Positions 34,579 through 50,337 of a DNA stretch of 64,000 nucleotides are shown here, piece after piece. Position 1 is the stretch's first letter; every line of letters starts with the position of its first letter. The notes under the pieces are model-generated. The model saw nothing but the letters and a program-made list of their open reading frames with translations, ran no database searches and was not told the DNA's origin. Both the position numbers and the translations under genes were made by a program. The stretch lies in contig JBAJFE010000047.1 of NCBI GenBank assembly GCA_037903355.1, forward strand, positions 186,001-250,000, in the 5' to 3' direction. The DNA comes from Trichuris trichiura (lineage: Eukaryota > Nematoda > Enoplea > Trichinellida > Trichuridae).

Positions 34579-36462
34579 CTACAAAGCAGCTCGTACTACG
34601 ATGATGTCTGCCGGAACGCCGTGATAGCCAAAGCCAAGCAGCAAATTACGTCTGGTGAAATGCAAATGCAAAACAGGTATAGACTTCGTTTTAAAGGTAC
34701 ACAGTTGAGTCATCGCACCCTCGGACAGGTTGGATAGGGTCACCGTATCATCTAGACCGCCAGTAGCCAAAATGGAATCTTCCATGGAATACGCCAACGT
34801 GTAGGTACACTTGTTGTGCAATAACTTGTCTGCCAACAATTTTGACTGGCCAATATGCCAACAAAGCATCTCTCCATTTAGGGTACCCGACGCCAAGCTG
34901 TCGCCAGCGTGACTAAAGGATATTGACCCAATACCGCTTTTGGCACCCGTAAACAAGCGCACACATTGACCATTGCGCAGATCCCACAGGCGAGCTGTAC
35001 GATCGTCCGAGGCTGTAGCTACGTAATTGCTATTCGGATGAAATATCACTTTGTTAACATCGCAGTAATGACCTTGAAGCACCCTAACCGGTGACTTTCG
35101 CTCGACATTCCAAACCAGGGCGAGACCGTTGGCTCCAGCGGTTGCAAAGTAACCACCGAATGGTGCCGAATCTACATCCCATAATGGAGATAGGCCTAGC
35201 TTGTATACATTCAATAAACGAAGCTGTTCCAAAGTCCAAAGTAGGCAGCTACCGTCGGACGAACATGAAAACAACAGACGCTTATCGCATTGACAACTGA
35301 CTCCGTATACTGGGTTGCAATGGCCCAGAAGTTTCGACTTGCCTTCCATTTTTTGCGAAAACCCACTGGTGAAGGTATAAGGGCTGAGAGAGTAAAGGGA
35401 GACGCTAGAGTCACTGTTCCCCACGGCTAAGAGTTCCGAGTCGTCTGTAATGTCGAAACAACACGGGCTTGAAACCTGATCCAAAATAGTGTAAAAATAA
35501 ATAGACATCTTCGGATCGATCTGTAATGGTTTTCGCTTTTTCTCGTCCAGTAGAGCGACCAACTGATTAACCTGCATTTCCTTGGACACGCTCGGTAATG
35601 GAATGCGGTCCCACTCGGGACTGTTGGCGGTCGGTTGAAAGGATCCGAAAGTTTGGTCAATCTCCAACAATTTGCCGGCACCGTCAGCCCTGTTCAGACA
35701 GATAAGTGCAAATTCCAAAAGTTCGGGATTCGGTACGAAGCGGAATAGCCCGTAACTAACATGGCTTTCGCTAATGTTAAATGGACACTCGCCGGTCAAA
35801 CAACCGGAAACCCGCTTGATAACGTCGTCAGTTCGGGAAGGGCCTTGATGAATACATAAGCAAATGTGCGATTGGATGACGGCGCTGACCAGACGAAGGT
35901 GATTGACCATTGGTAAGAGCTTTTGCTTGGATTCAACCGACAAAAGAACAACATAACGATTGCTACGCAGTATCTGTACGACGGACGAACTGGTCAAGTC
36001 GTCGATGGAACGCATCCGCGCCAAGTCGGCAACGTACTCGCCATAAAAGGGTTGTTGTTCGGCGGAAAAACGATCTACAAAAGTGCGGAAAACGGACGGC
36101 TTGCCGAAGCGCAGAAGATCTATGCAAAGATGAACAAACAAGGGAAATAAAAGGGCGGAAAGTTCGGGACGAAGACGGTCCGGTTCAACCGCGGTTGCCC
36201 ATTGCAAAAAGCGATCGTATTCGTCGAAGCATAGCGACAAATCGCAGTCGGCCGTGTAGACAGTATCGCGAAAGGTTGACTCCTTCGATAGGTCGACGTC
36301 GAGATCCCGAACAAAGCTCGCCGAGGAACCACATCCAACCGATTCGCTCAGCTCGGCAAGCAGCGCTTTTTCCGTAAGAAATAAATTCTTTTTGCGCAAA
36401 ATTTGCATAATTGTATCAATGCTGAGTGGTGTTTTTTCAAATCTCTCTTGAGATTGATTCAT
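34579..36462 (-). CDS. TAF5: TAF5-family transcription factor subunit (LisH, NTD2, WD40), intronless
   Basis: A single 627-codon frame starts ATG AAT CAA TCT and ends at 34579. Residues about 14-45 form a LisH-type helix pair; residues about 70-210 match the TAF5 N-terminal domain 2 (LRPELSALLFPLFVHLCIDLL, then a helical all-alpha region); from about residue 315 WD40 repeats follow, including HPNSNYVATASDDRTARLWD, which is near-identical to the TAF5/TAF5L repeat. TAF5 is a TFIID scaffold that contacts histone-fold TAFs; its paralogue TAF5L serves SAGA. The last blades are weak (no WD at the end of the final one) and the protein is shorter than human TAF5 (about 800). I lean to TAF5, but TAF5L is possible. 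The lack of introns is unusual next to intron-rich neighbours and could mark a retrocopy. Confidence 0.85.
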   Translation of the reverse strand: MNQSQERFEKTPLSIDTIMQILRKKNLFLTEKALLAELSESVGCGSSASFVRDLDVDLSKESTFRDTVYTADCDLSLCFDEYDRFLQWATAVEPDRLRPELSALLFPLFVHLCIDLLRFGKPSVFRTFVDRFSAEQQPFYGEYVADLARMRSIDDLTSSSVVQILRSNRYVVLLSVESKQKLLPMVNHLRLVSAVIQSHICLCIHQGPSRTDDVIKRVSGCLTGECPFNISESHVSYGLFRFVPNPELLEFALICLNRADGAGKLLEIDQTFGSFQPTANSPEWDRIPLPSVSKEMQVNQLVALLDEKKRKPLQIDPKMSIYFYTILDQVSSPCCFDITDDSELLAVGNSDSSVSLYSLSPYTFTSGFSQKMEGKSKLLGHCNPVYGVSCQCDKRLLFSCSSDGSCLLWTLEQLRLLNVYKLGLSPLWDVDSAPFGGYFATAGANGLALVWNVERKSPVRVLQGHYCDVNKVIFHPNSNYVATASDDRTARLWDLRNGQCVRLFTGAKSGIGSISFSHAGDSLASGTLNGEMLCWHIGQSKLLADKLLHNKCTYTLAYSMEDSILATGGLDDTVTLSNLSEGAMTQLCTFKTKSIPVLHLHFTRRNLLLGFGYHGVPADIIVVRAAL

Positions 36463-36595
36463 TTCGTTCGTTCGACGATCAGTTAATACCCTAAACGCAC
36501 AGCAAATACGGTAATGTTCAAATCGCGATAATCAAGTTAGCTCACACTGCTTTTGCTTAAACCCAACTTTCCGGCGCGCTAATTCGAGCATTTTA

Positions 36596-36999
36596 TCATT
36601 CATGGCAAGTAATGTCAAAAAAGAGTGCTGACCAAGGACACGAGTTCATAAGCATTTCTTGGCATGCGTTCACAAGTCCTATTCCAAATGCCCAAACTGA
36701 AAAGCTGCTGCTACGTGCACAACCAGTTTATTGTCAATAAATTATCGTCTGCAAGCACGTGAAACTACGGAAACCATCTCGTTGTAGAAGCACGGCTCAA
36801 AACAAATAATTGCTCTGCATCGCATTTCTATGCAGAGGCCAAATGAATTGTAGCGTTTATTATACCATTCCCGCAAATGTACACTAGGCTTACCGAACGG
36901 AATCTTGATACGCGCAATGTTGCGAAAATCGCAGGTATCTATAAGGAACTTTGATCGAAGTCGAACGCGGGGCATAAAACGCTTGGTCGCAACAGCCAT
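36596..36999 (-). CDS. Tentative small two-exon gene, unidentified
   Basis: Exon 1 (36999-36894) starts with ATG and encodes a basic peptide MAVATKRFMPRVRLRSK..., ending at a good TTCG|GTAAGCC donor in phase 1. A possible exon 2 (36696-36596) follows a cttttcag acceptor, restores the frame and reads WAFGIGLVNACQEM before TGA, giving 68 residues. A basic N-terminus could be a mitochondrial targeting signal, but that is speculation. It would lie 133 bases upstream of the TAF5-like start, on the same strand. Evidence is limited to one clear donor and an open frame. Confidence 0.25.
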
Positions 37000-38145
37000 T
37001 GCATTATCATCTTGTCCACTAAGCGGCTAGTACGCCACATGGTTCCAGAAAGACTGACTTCGCCACGTTGACATGGAAGCAAAGACATCTTGGTTGCAAA
37101 TAATATAAATTAAAAAACGTAAAAGCCGATCTATCCTGGTTAGATACAATTTAAATTGAAAAACAGGACCATGCCAGCTTAGAGTAAAGCGAACACGGTC
37201 TACAACTAAAAAGACACCAAAATAAGTGAAAACTTTTAGTATTTGATACAGTAATGTAATGATCAGTAGGTTTGCTATCAAAAGTCGAGCGTATTTTCCA
37301 ACTTGAGAATTTCACAAGCTATTCGGCTTACCCTACGCCTACTTCTAGTATATCAAAAAATGTAAAACTTACTCTATTTTTCGCAAAAAAGGAAAGTGAC
37401 TAGAACGCTAATGGCGGGCAAAGATTGGCGAACTTATTTTGCCAACAAATTAGCATTTGACAACTTTGATCTAATATGCCATAGTTTCGCACTAGTAAAA
37501 CGTAGTTCTTGTGTTGGCTTTATTATTTTGCTTATAGCTTTAACAAGATGGTTTAAAACCCCCAAAATTACTAAGACCACTGCAAAGAATAACAAAATGT
37601 GGCCGCAAATTAAATAAGTTTCTCTTTAATTTGCAGAAATAATAGATTTCTTTCAGTTTTACCTTAAGACGACATGCTGGCTTCGTATACAAATACATTG
37701 TACACATACTAATATATTGCAGTTCGAACCTGCAAACCACAATTTGTTTTTCTTTCTCAGCGAATAGTAAGTAAGCAAGGTAGGCAGCTGATTGTTGGCG
37801 TTGACCAGGTTTGCGACGTTGAGCATCGGCTAAGGTTGAATATTTTTTGTGGGAGTGTCCGTTTGTTGCAAACGTAAGCTACTATTCCCTCAGCGATTAA
37901 GCTTCTTCTAGGAAAAAGATTGTCCAATGCTCTATTACGTTGTTTTCTGTTAACGGGATGAGATATTCGTCTTAATCTTCTGTTTCGAGAATAACTAGTT
38001 TTTGGCAATGAAATTAAGGCATTTTTCGCTTTTTTAATCATCTACTTTGAAAATTAATCCATGAACGGTTTTCCCTGGCTGGATTCTGTTCTGTCCGACT
38101 TCACTTTTGCTTTCCTCTTTGTCTCTTTTATAGGCTGATCGATTG
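37000..38145. other. Intergenic upstream of ABCE1
   Basis: A 94-codon minus-strand frame with an ATG (38041-37757) is very basic and lies head-to-head with ABCE1, 125 bases away; it has no recognisable motif. Other frames look random. This interval should contain the promoter of the plus-strand gene cluster. Confidence 0.35.
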
Positions 38146-38160
38146 TTTCGTTTATTTTAG
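38146..38160 (+). promoter_or_regulatory. Acceptor-like AG just upstream of ABCE1 start
   Basis: The sequence tttcgtttattttag ends six bases before the ABCE1 ATG, with no matching upstream donor that I can identify. In a nematode this is the expected look of a spliced-leader trans-splice site; an ordinary 5' UTR intron is the alternative (another acceptor-like AG lies at 38133). Confidence 0.45.
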
Positions 38161-38166
38161 CTCAAA

Positions 38167-43970
<5,804 letters not shown>

Positions 43971-44018
43971 TCATTGTTTGGATAAGCACTTTAACTTGTT
44001 TTGGCTAAGCCGCTGCTA

Positions 44019-44024
44019 AATAAA
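44019..44024 (+). terminator. Polyadenylation signal for ABCE1
   Basis: AATAAA lies 49 bases after the ABCE1 stop and 140 bases before the WARS2 ATG, leaving little room for an independent promoter between the two genes. Confidence 0.5.
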
Positions 44025-44120
44025 CGTTTAAACGAAATGGTGCTTGATTATACTCTTATAAGCTTTGAATTTTGCTGGAAATTGATAGCATACTGTATTG
44101 GTAGATTGGCCTTGCTGCAG

Positions 44121-44131
44121 CGCTATTTCAG
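44121..44131 (+). promoter_or_regulatory. Acceptor-like AG upstream of WARS2 start
   Basis: cgctatttcag ends 32 bases before the chosen ATG. No partner donor is evident in the 150 bases after the ABCE1 stop. Compatible with trans-splicing of a downstream gene in a cluster. Confidence 0.4.
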
Positions 44132-44163
44132 CTTGCTACAAGGCAATACTGGCTCCATTGCCC

Positions 44164-45231
44164 ATGGCTGCTCGGTCAGTGGTCACTTCCATATCTAGAG
44201 GTTTATGCACCAGCGGACATACTCCAATTGGAGAAGTAGTCATGTCTGGTATACAGCCGTCCGGAAGAATGCACATAGGCAACTACTTTGGGGCTGCTAG
44301 CCAATGGCTTCGCCTTCAGTCGGATCCGTCTTGTCGTCGACTTTACCTGTGCATAGCCGACTTGCATGCACTCAGCTCTTCATGCGATCCCGAGCAGCTT
44401 CGTCGCGACGTGATTACAATGACGGCATCTCTGATGGCGTGCGGACTGGGTCCTCCAAAGTGCGTTATTTTTCAGCAAAGCAGCGTTTCTTGTCACGGCA
44501 ATATGTATTGGCTTTTGGGAACCTTTGTGACGCTTCCGCAGTTGCAGCATTTGACCCATTACAGGGAGAAGGCGACTAAGTACAAAGATGGAAATGTTCC
44601 ATTAGGCTTGTTTACCTACCCGGTGCTACAGGCCGCTGATATATTATTATACAGGCCAGACATCGTGCCGGTTGGCGAAGATCAAACTCAGCATTTAAGA
44701 CTGACCCAAAAGTTGGCACGAAGCCTGAATGTTAGGTATAAGTCAGCTTTGTTCCCCATTCCTAGGCAAATGATGGCTCAGTGGCCGCGCATCAAAAGTC
44801 TTCGAAATCCGGCAAAAAAGATGAGCAAGTCAGACGACGATGTTAAAGGTTGCGTTTACGTGGACGACCCGCCGGAGGTTATTTTGGAAAGAGTGAAAAA
44901 GGCCATTACCGATTTCGTCAGCGCTGTTACGTACGAACCTGAAGAGCGACCCGGCGTGGCAAACCTTATTCGAATCTATTGCGCCGCTACTGGTCAGTCT
45001 GAATCGCAAGTTGTCGATTATTTTGTTGGTAAAACAACAGCTGAATTCAAGCTCGAGTTGGCGGACGTACTTGCGCATACTTTTCGTCCTGTACGCGAGC
45101 AAGTGAAAAGGTTGCTTTCCAATCAAGATGTTATATTGAAGACGTTAGCCAGCGGAGCCAAGGAGGCCGAAGTCGTTGCAACGGAGACTCTGGAATCGTT
45201 GAAGCGCGCTGTCGGTCTGCAAGTGAAGTAA
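44164..45231 (+). CDS. WARS2: Tryptophanyl-tRNA synthetase, mitochondrial type
   Basis: A single exon of 355 codons. The ATG at 44164 is the first in the frame and gives a basic, hydroxylated leader (MAARSVVTSISRGLCTS) suited to mitochondrial import; the frame upstream is open, so an upstream exon cannot be excluded. Class I synthetase motifs are present: HIGN at residues 37-40 (the HIGH motif) and KMSKS at about 219-223. The body follows bacterial-type TrpRS, including GIQPSGRMHIGN, YPVLQAADILLY and PVGEDQTQHL, and ends with the C-terminal helical domain (REQVKRLL, VATETLESLKRAVGL). It charges mitochondrial tRNA-Trp. It lies 193 bases after ABCE1 and 239 bases before GPD1, on the same strand, and is intronless. 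Confidence 0.95.
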   Translation: MAARSVVTSISRGLCTSGHTPIGEVVMSGIQPSGRMHIGNYFGAASQWLRLQSDPSCRRLYLCIADLHALSSSCDPEQLRRDVITMTASLMACGLGPPKCVIFQQSSVSCHGNMYWLLGTFVTLPQLQHLTHYREKATKYKDGNVPLGLFTYPVLQAADILLYRPDIVPVGEDQTQHLRLTQKLARSLNVRYKSALFPIPRQMMAQWPRIKSLRNPAKKMSKSDDDVKGCVYVDDPPEVILERVKKAITDFVSAVTYEPEERPGVANLIRIYCAATGQSESQVVDYFVGKTTAEFKLELADVLAHTFRPVREQVKRLLSNQDVILKTLASGAKEAEVVATETLESLKRAVGLQVK

Positions 45232-45430
45232 ACGATTTTTCCTGATGGTCTTTCCATCTTTTACATAGGCGTCAAGTCTATACCGATACGCTGCAATATC
45301 TTTTCGTTTTGCTTTGCATATCTCTTTTATTTACGCTTCACTATGGTTGAACTTGAGCCGGTTGGCTTCCTGTTCAGCCGCTGCTTTTCTTCCGCCAAGA
45401 CTTGTTGCGCTATTTCTAGCATTATGTTTG

Positions 45431-45440
45431 CTTGTTTCAG
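45431..45440 (+). promoter_or_regulatory. Acceptor-like AG upstream of GPD1 start
   Basis: cttgtttcag ends 30 bases before the GPD1 ATG. Its position mirrors the site before WARS2 (32 bases). A trans-splice site is the likely reading in a nematode; a short 5' UTR intron is the alternative. Confidence 0.45.
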
Positions 45441-45470
45441 ATAGAAGCATCTGACTGTTCATCTGCTGCA

Positions 45471-47455
45471 ATGGGTCGGCAGGTTGTCGTTATTGGTGCC
45501 GGAAGCTGGTAAGGGATTCATTTCTATTTCTATGCAACCCAAAGTTGTCCACCGTTTAGTTAGCTTTTCTAGGACTTCTGCTCTCTCGAGCTTAATTTCC
45601 CGCCAAATCGAACCATAATTTTTGTTGTGTTTATTTACTTATACATTTGTTGCTTGGAGTTTAACAGTGGGACCCCTCAAGTCGGGTCCACTTGGTGCCA
45701 AGCATAATCTGGACTTTTTAAATGCAACCTTGCCCTACCGTATGAATAATGCAGGTTCCAATCTGGCAACCATGTACTCGTCTTGTTCTACCCTTACTGA
45801 CAAGTATGAAAACAGTTCCTGCCTAAACGCCTACGTAAACGATGGCTTAAGCCTAAGGGCAAGTATAAGGACAGGCTAGAGAGAAAACAGCAGTCTCTGC
45901 CTTGGTAGGCGTCGCCACTGCGGGCTTTGAAAGCCCCTTCATGGCACTGTTTTTGCAGTCTGCGTACATAGCATTTGTTAGGCAAAGTATGTAGTATATT
46001 AAAGAAGCATGAAAACGTCATACGTTCTACATTATGCCCGCCTGTAGTATATTCATTTCGCAGCAGAAGTAATAACGGTGCTGTTTTTATCATCATCTCA
46101 GGGGAACAGCTTTGACAGTTATACTGGGTGAAAACGTGGCTAAATATCGCGAAGACTTTTCGCCCACCGTTAAGGTATGGTTGTTCGACGAAAAAGTGGA
46201 TGGAAAAAGTTTGGTGGAAACATTCAACGCTAAGCACGAAAATGTCAAGTATCTGCCAAACATTAAATTGCCTCACAATGTGGTAGGAAATATTTCGTTG
46301 GCATTTCAAGTATTAAAAATTTTGATACTCCGTCAGGTGGCATGCAAAGATATCAAGGAATGCGCTCGGGATGCTGACATACTGGTACTTGCTGTTCCGC
46401 AACAGTTTTTGGCCAATACGTGTCAAAGCATGGTCGGTTGCGTCAAACCAAATGCGGTCGGAATTTCTACAGTCAAAGTAGAGGACGTCTACTTTTTTGT
46501 ACTATTACATGCTGAAGCTTATCTTTTGCAAGGGTGTCGAGCTAGTAGATCGCCATGACATTGTACCATTGAGTACGGTCATTTCTCGAATTTTGCACGT
46601 GCGCGTGGCAGCATTAATGGGTGCCAATTTGGCTTTGGAGGTGGCAGAGAAGCAGTTTTGCGAAGCTACAATAGGTAAAGGCGTCCATTATTATTTGAAG
46701 ATTATACTTTTGTTATTATCTACTTATGCTAAGGAGTGGAAGACGAGAAGGACGGCGCAATTTTGAAGAAGCTGTTTCAGACGAAAAATTTTTTAATTAA
46801 CGTGGTGAACGATCTGCCTACTGTCGAGCTTTGCGGTGCATTGAAAGTATACGGCAGTTGGCCTGCTATTGTCTAGACGACTTTGGCGCTTATCTCTTTA
46901 CTTGCAGAACGTAGTCGCTTGCGCAGCCGGTATGGTTGACGGCCTTGGTTACGGTAGTAATACCAAAGCGGCGGTCATTCGATTGGGTTTCATTGAAATG
47001 ATTGAATTCATCAAGCGGTTGTATCCCAATTCAAAATTGACAACATTTTTTGAAAGTTGCGGGTTAGCTGATCTCATAACAACCTGTTACGGTGGACGCA
47101 ATAGAAAAGTGACCGAAGCGTTTGCCAAAACCGGGAAAGTGAGTTGTCATTTTTGCCGTTATTTTTTTTGCATATCCCACTTAACGCATTGCTTTGGCGC
47201 AGAGTATTGCCGAGCTTGAAAAGGAACTTTTGGACGGACAAAAATTGCAAGGTCCCTATACTGCCGAGCAACTGTGCGACATGATCGAAGCGAGGGGACT
47301 TTCGGCAGAGTTGATCTCTCGTCTTTAATTTGCATATGGTTGTTCAATTTTGTACTTTTAGGTTTCCGCTGTTGGTTACCGTTCATAAAATATGCAGCGG
47401 TCAATGGAAAGTCGACAGTTTAATTGATCGCTTGAGAAGTCATTTGGCCAATTAA
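45471..47455 (+). CDS. GPD1: Glycerol-3-phosphate dehydrogenase, NAD-dependent, cytosolic
   Basis: Eight exons: 45471-45508, 46102-46282, 46337-46477, 46533-46674, 46734-46846, 46908-47138, 47203-47309, 47362-47455. The phases agree and give 348 residues, equal to animal GPD1 (349). Motifs: the N-terminal Rossmann loop [21 protein letters not shown], a VPQQF segment, [20 protein letters not shown] with the catalytic lysine, [17 protein letters not shown], and [13 protein letters not shown]. It interconverts dihydroxyacetone phosphate and glycerol-3-phosphate, linking glycolysis to lipid synthesis and cytosolic NADH reoxidation. Intron 1 (593 bp) carries a fold-back repeat; the other introns are 50-61 bp. 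Exon 7 ends at an unusual donor (GA|GTTGAT), chosen because it restores the conserved FPLL sequence. Third gene of the tandem cluster. Confidence 0.96.
45745..45880. repeat. TGCAGGTTCC fold-back repeat in GPD1 intron 1
   Basis: Starts ATAATGCAGGTTCC, contains TTGTTCTACCCTTACTGACAAG and, after about 60 bases, the mirrored GGCTTAAGCCTAAGGGCAAG. Similar to the copy at 26678 in the GPCR intron. Confidence 0.5.
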
Positions 47456-47810
47456 TCGCCATCGTCCCATTTCCAACACATTTTAAGAATTTTGCTTTTG
47501 GCGTCAAATTAAGTTCTTTTTCTCACAAGTTAGAAAACCGCGGTTGCCACGCTCAACGTTGCCCGCTGACCGTAGTACAAAGTTCCCGTGAAAGTTTCAA
47601 GCTAACGCGATTTTTAGCATTTTGCGAACGGAAAAGTAAAATGTTTTGAACAGAAAGAGGACACACTGTCATTTCTGGCTGCTTTTATAGCCAACTTTTA
47701 TTCGTCGTACACGCTTTTACTTATGCAAATATCTTTGCAGAGATAGTCGAGTTAAAACAATCCGTGTCTGTCTTCTGAGTATTTGCACTTACTAGTGACT
47801 TATGCGGTGA

Positions 47811-48215
47811 TTGTTACGATTTTGGGCACTGTATGCCCGGCATGTAACATCCACGTCCATGTCAAAAACTTGTTCGGAATATCGAAGCTCAAAGAGAAGA
47901 GAAAACATGATGATATGCTGCGGGCCAGTTGCAACATTTGCAATGGACTCTACCGATCGTCTTAAATATGGCAGAAGACAAAACAGACTATTGCCGCCAT
48001 GCAAGTTCAGACGTTTTCACGTTACAGAAGACAATTTTTCTCCGCGAAAACCTTGTGGGCAGAAAGAACCTGCGTTCCATCAGTATACTGTAGCAATTGC
48101 TGTTTATAACCAACGAGCGATCTCTTACGCAACAAAAAGGTTGCGTCGTACAAGACTTAACACAGATCCATTGGTGTTAGATAATTTTTACAATGATATT
48201 CAAAATTCACTGTAA
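47811..48215 (+). other. Doubtful coding block, unidentified
   Basis: The second half of this frame, after an acceptor-like cacgttacag at about 48028, reads like a soluble protein C-terminus (KPCGQKEPAFHQYTVAIAVY, ending FYNDIQNSL then TAA). An overlapping frame from 47783 begins with a signal-peptide-like LLVTYAVIVTILGTVCPAC but has no ATG. I cannot join these into a gene model with confidence. Confidence 0.15.
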
Positions 48216-48789
48216 GGTTGGCACGGCATGATATTAGGCGTTTTCAGCAAATTGTAGGCCACTGGAAGTTTCTTGGGTAACTACATGAAGCTATGTTGTT
48301 TGGCATTACATGCAGGGATCAACGATGGAGCAGTCAGGGTTTACGTGTAGCGCAAAAGGTTCCAAAAATCCACGACGACCAGCTCGCATTTGTTAACGGG
48401 GCTTTTTTGGTTATCTTTTCTCAACGCGGTTACTACCCAGTCTACGCTGTCCTCAAACATCCTAGACTTAAGATAACATAGCCTATACGTGAACCCAAGC
48501 GTATGCTTGAGCTACAGCCTGCTAGATTTTTGGAATTTAATCCATTAGATTCCCAGCGGGTACTGAGAATAGAAATAAAATCAGGTTCCTCTCGTCCAGC
48601 TCACCGCGAACAGCTTAGACTTAAAATAACTGGTGATTTTGCGTTACGAACGGTTTATGGGATTAATAGAACTTGATTTTAGTTCTACCTACAGTAAGCA
48701 CAAGGCGCGATTATTGCAACAAATTATAACTGCGCATACAGAACCAGTTGGCAGTGGCGGGGAAGTAATTGGAAAAGCTCTTTTTGTAT

Positions 48790-49495
48790 TACAGTAAAAC
48801 CTCCACAATCGGAATCTCTCTCTAATCTGAACTCGTGGAAAAGAACAATGGAACGACCGTACACATTAAAGATAATTAGGCTACCTTTGCGAAACGCGCA
48901 GTCACTTGGCGGCAACGGCTATAAGTGCAGTAAATAACCTGCCAGCGGTACTTTCGGTACACGTTAGCATAAGCGCAGGCTAGCCATGGCTCTGTCGAAC
49001 CAATCTCGACCAATAAGTTGATTGCAGCAAGGCACTTCGAGTCCTAGGTTTCCCCAAATAAACAGAATTGTGGATCAAAAACTTGGTGTTTTTCAGTCGT
49101 ATAAAACTACAATCTGTTTTCATACAACGCAGTAATCGGTTGCTAACTCAATTTCTTTTTGAGCCATCAGAACTGGCTAGCAACTACGAATATGAGAAAA
49201 TAAGCTCATGGGAACTATTTCCATGTCACTCCGCGGTACTGCGTCCACACGATTTAAGAAACTGGTTTCTGCTGGTCATTCATTTCCTTGATAAAACGGA
49301 CTTCGCTGCCCTCGTTAAGCTATTCACCGCTTGCAAAGACTGATATCACGCTGTAGACACCAGGAATATGAATTTCTAAAATTGCATTACCTGCTTTTCT
49401 GTGACTTACTGTAAGCCTCCTCCATAACCCGAATTTTTCCGTAATCCGAACTACCCTCCGCCCCGACGCGTTCGGATTAGGGAGGTTTTACTGTA
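48790..49495. mobile_element. Non-autonomous pogo/Tigger-like DNA transposon
   Basis: Terminal inverted repeats start CAGTAAAACCTCC at 48792 and mirror it exactly at 49481-49493; the next 11 bases match at 7 positions (left CAATCGGAAT, right TAATCCGAAC). The ends are flanked by TA on both sides (48790-48791 and 49494-49495), the target of Tc1/mariner superfamily elements. The CAGTAnAACCTC...AATCCGAA end is typical of pogo/Tigger. The 702-bp interior has no long frame, so it is a deletion derivative that needs a transposase from elsewhere. Confidence 0.85.
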
Positions 49496-49617
49496 TTTCG
49501 TGACCCTTATTGTCTTCTGCGTTGACTAGTTTAGGCTTAGGCATATGATTATTCTAAGGTTTCGGCTTATGCTAACAGTTTGTCTAAAATAACATATTGA
49601 GCAAGTGAGACGCGTAG

Positions 49618-50040
49618 TGTGGCAATGCTGGCCAGTGAACCGGACCCCCCTCAGGGCATAGTGGGATGACGCCTCGCACTGCCTGGCGTCGACGTCGCCC
49701 TCCCTGTGGTGCAAGGGATGCGGCCCTATCCAGGCCGCGTCTAGCGGACGAGGTCACCTCCTTGCTGATGCGCGACCCCGCTCCAGGTTACTGACCAACG
49801 AGCCGTTCACCCCAGAATGGCCCCATATTCGTCTATATAAGATTACGGGAGCTGGGGTGTAGGGACTCTTTCCTCTATCGTGTACTCGCTTACACCAGTA
49901 AACAGTTCAGTAAATCGAAGCCTTCGTTCTTGGCGCAAGTGTTCTCCCACACGTAGGAAGGCTGAGCTTGCTAAATTGAAAAATTTCAGCGCAGACTCAG
50001 TGAGTACATAGCGACAACGTGGCTGACAGAGCAATAATGA
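49618..50040 (+). mobile_element. LTR-like GC-rich block (possible solo or truncated LTR)
   Basis: A GC-rich stretch starting TGTGGCAATGCTGG is followed by a TATA box (TATATAAG at about 49836), a pyrimidine-rich presumptive transcript start, and then TGGCTGACAGAGC at about 50021, which looks like a TGG-type primer-binding site just after an LTR end. The composition differs sharply from the AT-rich surroundings. No gag or pol frame follows, and I see no second LTR or clear target duplication, so the call is tentative. The block ends about 300 bases before the 11-domain Kunitz start codon. Confidence 0.35.
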
Positions 50041-50337
50041 CATGTTAACCCAACAATGTCAATTCAAGAAGTGCACTGATGAAAAAGGGAGCGCAAAAGC
50101 AGCGAATTGGCAACAATGGCGTAACGCTGATAGATAAATAGATAAATTTTTGAATTAACTTTGTGGAACGGCAAAGAGAAGCTAAATTGCAGATGGAAAA
50201 GGGGAGAAAAATTAGCATCGCCTACGCTGCAAACAAGTGACTGCGTTACGTGGAAATAAAACAAACAGCACTGTATGTAAAGGGAGGGCAGCTTTAAAAT
50301 CATCGTCCTCTACCGTTCACAAATTTGGAAACAGAAG

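Larger units (their letters stand above)
47456..50337. other. Intergenic between GPD1 and the 11-domain Kunitz gene
   Basis: Contains the pogo-like element (48790-49495) and the LTR-like block (49618-50040), both listed separately, and one doubtful coding block at 47811-48215. Otherwise I see no gene. Confidence 0.5.

Noticed and set aside
35910..36377. A 155-codon plus-strand frame opposite the TAF5-like gene
   Set aside because: Very basic, low-complexity shadow of a well-supported gene on the other strand.
37715..37740. T-arm-like TTGCAGTTCGAACCTGCAA
   Set aside because: The palindromic stem is present, but no acceptor, D or anticodon arms can be built upstream, so it is not a tRNA.
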